Below are positions 55,205-60,000 of a DNA stretch of 60,000 bases, piece by piece. The stretch covers positions 54,934,647 to 54,994,646 of the forward strand of contig CM043942.1 in the NCBI GenBank assembly GCA_014529385.2, given 5' to 3'. The position numbers and the translations under genes were made by a program. Numbering within the stretch: the first letter of the stretch is position 1; the number at the start of each line of letters is the position of its first letter. Origin of the DNA: Adiantum capillus-veneris (lineage: Eukaryota > Streptophyta > Polypodiopsida > Polypodiales > Pteridaceae). Under the pieces are notes generated by a model. The model ran no database searches. It was not told the origin of the DNA and was given only the letters and a program-made list of their open reading frames with translations.

Positions 55205-56250
55205 TCATGACCCGCCTATTCTTTGAGAAGGTACTCTTCGAATTTCTGACCTTGCCTCATAGTCCTCCATATATGATGGCAAAGTTCTGAGTGATGCTGG
55301 TCTGCTATCTTCGGATGCAACTGAACCATTATCCCCTTGAAATGATTTAACGTCTAAATCCCATGGAGGCTTATTCAAGTTCAACTCCGAGAAAGGCGCT
55401 GACTCGACTGTTTTTGTCTCATATTTTTCTTGAGCTTTTCTCACCGTTTCCCATAGCTCTTCAGGCCAATTTCTTCCACAATAGGGGTATATGGTGGAAA
55501 ATCTTTCAGTGATTCATCAGTGCTATTAGGCACGTCTCTTGCATCCTCTACATCCGACAAGGATTTAACGTTTTCTATCTTGTCGGGTATCCTTTGTTCA
55601 ATTTGTGAGGTGTTTATTGTTTGGTGGTTTGATTACTCTATCCCCCACTTCCATAGGTGAAGGCTCCAGTAAAGCTTTGTGCAGTTTCAATCAGCTGTTT
55701 GTACATCTCTAGTCTCTGTTTTTCTATCTTTGGATATGGATATGGTCATCCATCCTTTGCTCTAGAGTCTGTCTGTTCTTCAATCTTGCTTCATATGCTT
55801 GCAAGATTGCATCTAAGGGTTCATTGATCTTATCTACCAATACCGACCTCCTGAGCTTGCACTTCTTGGTCCCTCCGTTGATTTTAGAGAGTGGGACTCT
55901 CTTTGCTGTTTAAGTTGCTCTCGAGCTATCATTAGCTTAGCTTCTACATCTTTTTGTTTTCGCTCACGTCTAGCTTTCATTTTTGCTCTTCGTTCTTTCC
56001 AAGGATTATCACGAATGATGCTAGACTTGTCAGTCTTGATTTCTTCCTGATTTTCATCATTACTCTTGGTCAGATTGTCATTTCCCCTTGCTTGGGCTCT
56101 CGTCAAGACCTTAAGAGGAATCGGAGTTTCGTTGTTCTGACCCTCCCACTGGAAGGCAGCGCTCCCAGCATATTCAAAGGTTAAGTTTTTTGCTCCGTTT
56201 TTGCTCGGGGTTTTTACGGCCAATACCCAGGGAGTCATCCTTGTGAGTAT
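55205..56250 (-). pseudogene. Gag-like region of gypsy A2 (or adjoining element)
   Basis: Acidic, low-complexity frames: NLNKPPWDLDVKSFQGDNGS, ASLRTLPSYMEDYEARSEIR, KSLSDVEDARDVPNSTDESL. The better open frame at 55834-56238 has FEYAGSAAFQWEGQNNETPI, VLTRAQARGN and a long Lys/Arg/Glu coiled-coil (RRAKMKARRERKQKDVEAKL). There is no zinc knuckle. Assignment is by position only. Confidence 0.45.
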
Positions 56251-56459
56251 TTCACATCGTGTGCAATATGCGTTTTGCCACTAATGATTTCTTCATTGAG
56301 GGCATAGTCCTCAGCCAATGGTCTCCACCACACTTGATAGCATGGTCCTTTAGGCTATTACTGTAGGATGTGCCTCTTGGAGCTCTCCTTAGTTGGTTGG
56401 CATTTCTTCTGCCCGCCTCATGCCCTTCGGTTGGGCTATGAACCACTTGTTCTTTCATC
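56251..56459 (-). other. Open frame next to the second gap, unassigned
   Basis: On the minus strand KEQVVHSPTEGHEAGRRNAN-QLRRAPRGTSYS-NSLKDHAIKCGGDHWLRTMPSMK is open for about 68 residues from the gap. I do not recognise the family; it may be the continuation of the family D polyprotein. Confidence 0.3.
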
Positions 56460-56659
56460 NNNNNNNNNNNNNNNNNNNNNNNNNNNNNNNNNNNNNNNNN
56501 NNNNNNNNNNNNNNNNNNNNNNNNNNNNNNNNNNNNNNNNNNNNNNNNNNNNNNNNNNNNNNNNNNNNNNNNNNNNNNNNNNNNNNNNNNNNNNNNNNNN
56601 NNNNNNNNNNNNNNNNNNNNNNNNNNNNNNNNNNNNNNNNNNNNNNNNNNNNNNNNNNN
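56460..56659. other. Assembly gap (200 N)
   Basis: Exactly 200 N, the same placeholder length as the first gap. Confidence 1.
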
Positions 56660-57489
56660 CCTCAACTTCCCAATCAAGGGAGTAACGGAGGCTTTGCTGT
56701 CCCTTGAAAGCTGCATCAGTCATTACAGTATCTCCATCTCGAAAGCTTGAATGCCCAACTTGGTGGCCAACTCCGTTGATATGAAGTTGTGAGTAGAGCC
56801 AGGGTCAAACAAGATGAAGGCATCATGCTCTCTTATTCTTCCACATGCATAGGAGAGAGCTGCTCCTTTGCAATGAACATCCTCTTTTGGAGCTTCGATG
56901 GTGGAAGCTCTAGGAGTCCCATCGCGAGCATTTTTTTTGGGGCAAGAACGGTAGGTATGTCCTCCCCTCTTGTATTCCCTAGGAGAATAGCCATAGCTTT
57001 CATCAAAAGAGGAGGAAGGTGAAGAAGAAGGAGAAGAGGGTGACCTCTTCCTTGCCCTTTTCTTCCTTGGTTTCCTCTCTTCTTGTTCAGAGTGGCAAGG
57101 AGACGGCCGGACTATGGTTTGAAGATTTCCTCTTGGGAGGTGTTGGCAATCGCCTAGACCGCCGTCTTCTTGGAGCCAAATCTTCATATGAACTTAGGGA
57201 TTCAGTGCTTTCTCGTTCCTTGGATTCCTCCTCTGGAATGGGAGAGAGTCTTCTTTTGGGAGTCTCTTCAAGAGACCTCCTAAGCTCTCTCTCCTATTTG
57301 AAGAGGAAGGGTTATCCCATAAGCACGAAGTTGTTGAGTAACTTCGGCTTGCAAGGTAGGGTTACCCATGGCTTGCTACAACCTAGTAACAAGGTAGTTA
57401 ACAAACATGGGGGCACCATCATTAGCACCTTCACGTGCAAAATCAAAGCTATCAATGTTCATTCTACTCTCTTGACTATGGTCGGCCAT
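56660..57489 (-). pseudogene. Family D gag C-terminus and retropepsin (Ty3/gypsy type)
   Basis: Starts MADHSQESRMNIDSFDFARE at 57489, with stops after about 37 and 75 residues. A Lys/Arg/Ser-rich stretch (KKRARKRSPSSPSS) leads to a half zinc knuckle (GGHTYRSCPK; the first two Cys are gone), then FILFDPGSTHNFISTELATK, a gypsy retropepsin with D-P-G in place of D-S-G. The usual 200-residue helical gag core is missing, so the copy is internally deleted. The gap truncates it. Confidence 0.8.
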
Positions 57490-57895
57490 GTTAATTAAAC
57501 TTATATGTTTGTTTAATGTACTTTTTGGCAATTCAAAACTTCAGTTGCTACTCCTCTTAGCCTTTGAAAATTTCGGCCCTAAGGTATCTATACCCACTGC
57601 TGGAATTCGGTTAATTATAGAGAGTAGTGAGGTGGGTCTAATATTGCAAGCATTGCCGAGGGATAGCTCCTTTCAAACTTCTTATGGCTCAATAATGGTA
57701 AAGCCGTAGGAAAGTCTAAAGAGACTCCATTATTAAGACCAAAGCTCCCGAGGTGTGCACCATACCCCACATAGTGGGCTGCAACAAAACCGTTACTAGA
57801 TCCCAGTCCCACTTACCCTAATATAATTAACAAAACCAACCATTTATAGGCTACTTAAGGACATCTCTTCTTAAGCAAGAAAAGAGAAACCAAAT
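57490..57895 (-). other. Family D leader (minus-strand copy)
   Basis: Untranslated leader between PBS and gag start. It is alignable with 19337-19790: TGGTCTTAATAATGGAGTC, GGTATAGATACC and AAGAGGAGTAGCAACT are shared. Confidence 0.75.
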
Positions 57896-57907
57896 GCTCT
57901 GATACCA
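57896..57907 (-). other. Family D primer-binding site (minus-strand copy)
   Basis: GCTCTGATACCA, that is TGGTATCAGAGC on the element strand, next to the LTR end TTACA. Confidence 0.92.
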
Positions 57908-57908
57908 A

Positions 57909-58850
57909 TGTAATAGAAATGGCCTAATAACTTGTAGAGTAGCGGAATTAAGAGAAAGTATTTGCTGAAATTACTTTGAGAGCATAATGGGTGAACTTCA
58001 TTAATGGTAGCAACATAAACATAACAATTAATTAACTAGACATGAACAATACTTTTGCATCAGAGAGAATTAGAGAACATTACAAAAATTGAGGACCGGA
58101 TTTATGTGGAGCCGGTCCCCCCTCCAATAGCATTTGTATTATAGATTCTCCCATTAAAGGAGACTTGGTACAATACAATCTTTGTGTTCTTTTTGACCTA
58201 AGTGATGCTATGAAGATGGAAAGCTTCATGCACCACTAGCATAGCATAATATTTGAAGAAAGCATTAACTGGACCAAGCCTCAGTCCCAAGACCTCAAAC
58301 ACCTTCGAAGGTGGAGAGAGCTAGCAGGGAGTGAGGATAGGGAAGAGGAAGAAGAAGTAGTATACGAGAAAGAGCTATTCCCTTACTTATCATCACTCTT
58401 CTTTAGCATAGCATAATAGCTTAGTAATGATGAAGATGAAGAAGATGGCAAGCTCAAGATTTGAAGCATGTCTCTTGGTTGGATTTCACTCCATAGCCAG
58501 AGAGGTTAAGTGTAGGCTCACTCTTCTCAAGGAGGTTAGAGAAGGAGATGGAGCTCTTGCACTTGCCAACCACATAATGAGAGTGAATGTGAGAGTGTGT
58601 GGGTTAGTATACCTTGCAAGCTAGGCCCATGCTTCCTTGGTCAATCCCCTCTTTTAGCACTCCTAGGCATTTTATTGGACCTCCTCAAGCCTGGCCAATC
58701 ACAGCCTTAGTGCATATCAAGCAACAAGGGTAGTCTTGGGACAAGTGTCCCCCTTTCCACTTTGAGAGAGAGGACTTGATAAATGCAAAAGAGGTTAAAT
58801 AAATGTGGTAATTTATCATTGGACTCCTTTTAAGCCTGGCCAATAGGATT
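57909..58850 (-). repeat. Family D LTR (minus-strand copy), 5' LTR
   Basis: Starts TGTAATAGAA on the plus strand. Homologous in reverse complement to 18220-19323 but without the 184-bp duplication. The outer end is unresolved; the recognisable match fades near 58850. Confidence 0.75.
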
Positions 58851-59424
58851 CAAGCACCTCATGAAGGTAACATGGGTAGGGTCTTGACATGTGTCCTTGC
58901 TGCATCTCTAGGCTTGGGCTCACCTTGAGTGTGTGAGTGTGTGTTCTCTCTCTACCCCCTAGGAAAAGGGCTCGACCCCCCTCTTGTAGGGATATTTTTG
59001 ACTTGCTTTGATCAAGCACCTTTGTCACCAAGCATGACTAAGCACTTGGACTAGGGGGTGTTCCCACAAGCATCTCAAGCAAGCATGTCCAAGCACCTTA
59101 ATCAAGCACCTCAAGCAAGACAAGCATCTCGAGCTTGGGCTGGATTCCCACCTCAAGCTCAACCCTAACTTAGGTCAATAACTTTTAACACTAACCTTTG
59201 GAGGTCTTTAATGAAGCTAACCCTAAGGTCTTCTAAGCTCCATTGGTAGCCTTGCTCTTTGACAGACCATCTCTCATTTAAGCCCCTTTACCATTGGCCC
59301 CTTGTTAAGATAGATCTGTAAGCACATGTCTATATTCTACCTCTTGTTTACATTTATCTCTCCCATATTAAATGATCAGCTCATTATGAGAAAGTCTTTT
59401 TGGAATAGGTAGATATTAGATTTT
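58851..59424. other. No gene; AAGCAYCTCAAGC-type repeats
   Basis: Between about 59005 and 59150 imperfect units of AAGCACCTCAAGCA/AAGCATCTCAAGC recur six or more times. The rest shows no domain. It may include the outer end of the family D LTR. Confidence 0.5.
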
Positions 59425-59571
59425 ATGAAATATGTAAAGTACCACTTCATTCAGGATGTGCTTGAGGACAAGCATATAGAGCTTGTGAAGATGCAGATAG
59501 ATGATAACCCTGTAGATCTTCTCACCAAAGGTCTAGCTACTTATGGGCGTGAGCTAGATAGGGTACTCTAA
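59425..59571 (+). pseudogene. Copia RNase H C-terminus
   Basis: KYHFIQDVLEDKHIELVKMQ, then DDNPVDLLTKGLA and ELDRVL with a stop. This is the standard end of a copia polyprotein (HFI/RD ... I ... DN.AD..TK.L). Upstream sequence is lost. Confidence 0.85.
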
Positions 59572-59630
59572 CATGATTGTACATACATATATATTTTATA
59601 CCCCATACTTAAAGGCACATTGGCCTTTAA

Positions 59631-59700
59631 GTGGGAGGTTGTTGGGGTGGTAAAACTTAATGCGCTAGCCCTAAGTAAGTTCTCAACTAGACGCTAACAC
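59631..59700 (+). repeat. Copia polypurine tract and start of its 3' LTR
   Basis: GTGGGAGG (59631-59638) is followed by TGTTGGGGTGG at 59640, a normal PPT/LTR junction. Only about 60 bp of LTR precede unrelated coding sequence. Confidence 0.7.
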
Positions 59701-60000
59701 CGACCATTACATGCGTTTGCCCATGATAATGTATTGTTTGTCAACCTTGGCAAAACCAAGGTTATGGTATTCAATACCACACCGCAGTGGGTTAGGAGAT
59801 CAACACCCACATTTTCTTATGGCCAGGAGTCAGTGAAGTATACAGATGCATACACTTACCTTGGGATAGCCTTTAGTGGTCCAATGTTTTCATCGAGGAG
59901 AGCAGTTGAGACGAGATTGACCAGAGCATATGCTACCCTAGGAAAATTAGAGAGGATGTGTTCGAAGGTTTCGTTCCAAGAACCTCAAACAAAGCTATGG
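59701..60000 (+). pseudogene. Non-LTR (LINE-type) reverse transcriptase fragment, runs off the window
   Basis: An open frame from 59701 to the window end reads FVNLGKTKVMVFNTT, YTDAYTYLGIAFSG and AVETRLTRAYATLGKLER, which match the VN..KTK.M.F and Y.YLG..FS..G motifs after the catalytic site of LINE reverse transcriptases. It has no start codon or upstream domains, so it is a 5'-truncated piece or continues beyond the window. Confidence 0.8.

Larger units (their letters stand above)
49137..56250 (-). mobile_element. Gypsy A2: Ty3/gypsy internal region with extra 3' ORF
   Basis: Minus-strand order: gag-like region (55205-56238), pol linker, RT, RNase H, integrase, basic tail, extra ORF, polypurine tract. 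It is better preserved than A1 but still broken by stops and frameshifts in RT and RNase H. It is the same lineage as A1. Confidence 0.85.

Overview
The window is land-plant nuclear DNA made almost entirely of transposable elements. The plant assignment rests on several initiator-Met-tRNA-type primer-binding sites (TGGTATCAGAGC), a CACTA/En-Spm element with TNP2-type transposase domains, and Ty1/copia and Ty3/gypsy polyproteins of plant type. No intact host gene, tRNA or rRNA gene was found. The heavy nesting and long TC/AC microsatellites fit a large, repeat-rich genome; the species cannot be told from the sequence. Two 200-N assembly gaps (25204-25403, 56460-56659) mean that joins across them are not proven.

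Layout. 1-3926: retroelement remnant, AT-rich sequence and an LTR/promoter-like stretch. 3927-17147: a complete CACTA element with 12-bp terminal inverted repeats and an ATT target duplication. It carries a broken TNP2 transposase gene, a second gene split by an insertion, and a gene fragment that looks like a captured heavy-metal-associated (HMA) domain. Nested in it at 5197-10373 is a young copia element with an intact gag-pol frame and LTRs differing at one base. 17150-19830: LTR and leader of a '+' strand retroelement (family D). 19840-24700: decayed gypsy element A1 (- strand). 25404-27730: truncated copia-3. 27731 to about 35880: decayed gypsy F, itself split by copia-2 (29422-34458, a sibling of copia-1). 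35900-39500: microsatellites, a foldback element, LINE and SINE remnants and an 18-bp periodic repeat. About 39500-42130: truncated gypsy C (+). 42131-46540: element B (- strand), an LTR plus one long gag-like/coiled-coil frame with no pol. 46560-49136: LTR-like spacer holding four copies of an 18-bp palindrome. 49137-56240: gypsy A2 (- strand), sister of A1. 56250-58850: family D again, on the - strand. 59425-60000: copia 3' end followed by a non-LTR reverse-transcriptase fragment.

Most notable: both gypsy A copies carry, downstream of the integrase and its basic tail, a second retropepsin-like coding region in addition to the protease upstream of reverse transcriptase. Element B, which shares a 14-bp polypurine tract with A2, encodes about 1,100 residues of gag-like and coiled-coil protein but no enzymes. 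A plausible reading is an autonomous (A) / non-autonomous (B) pair, but this is inference. Copia-1 is the only element here that still looks able to make its full polyprotein.
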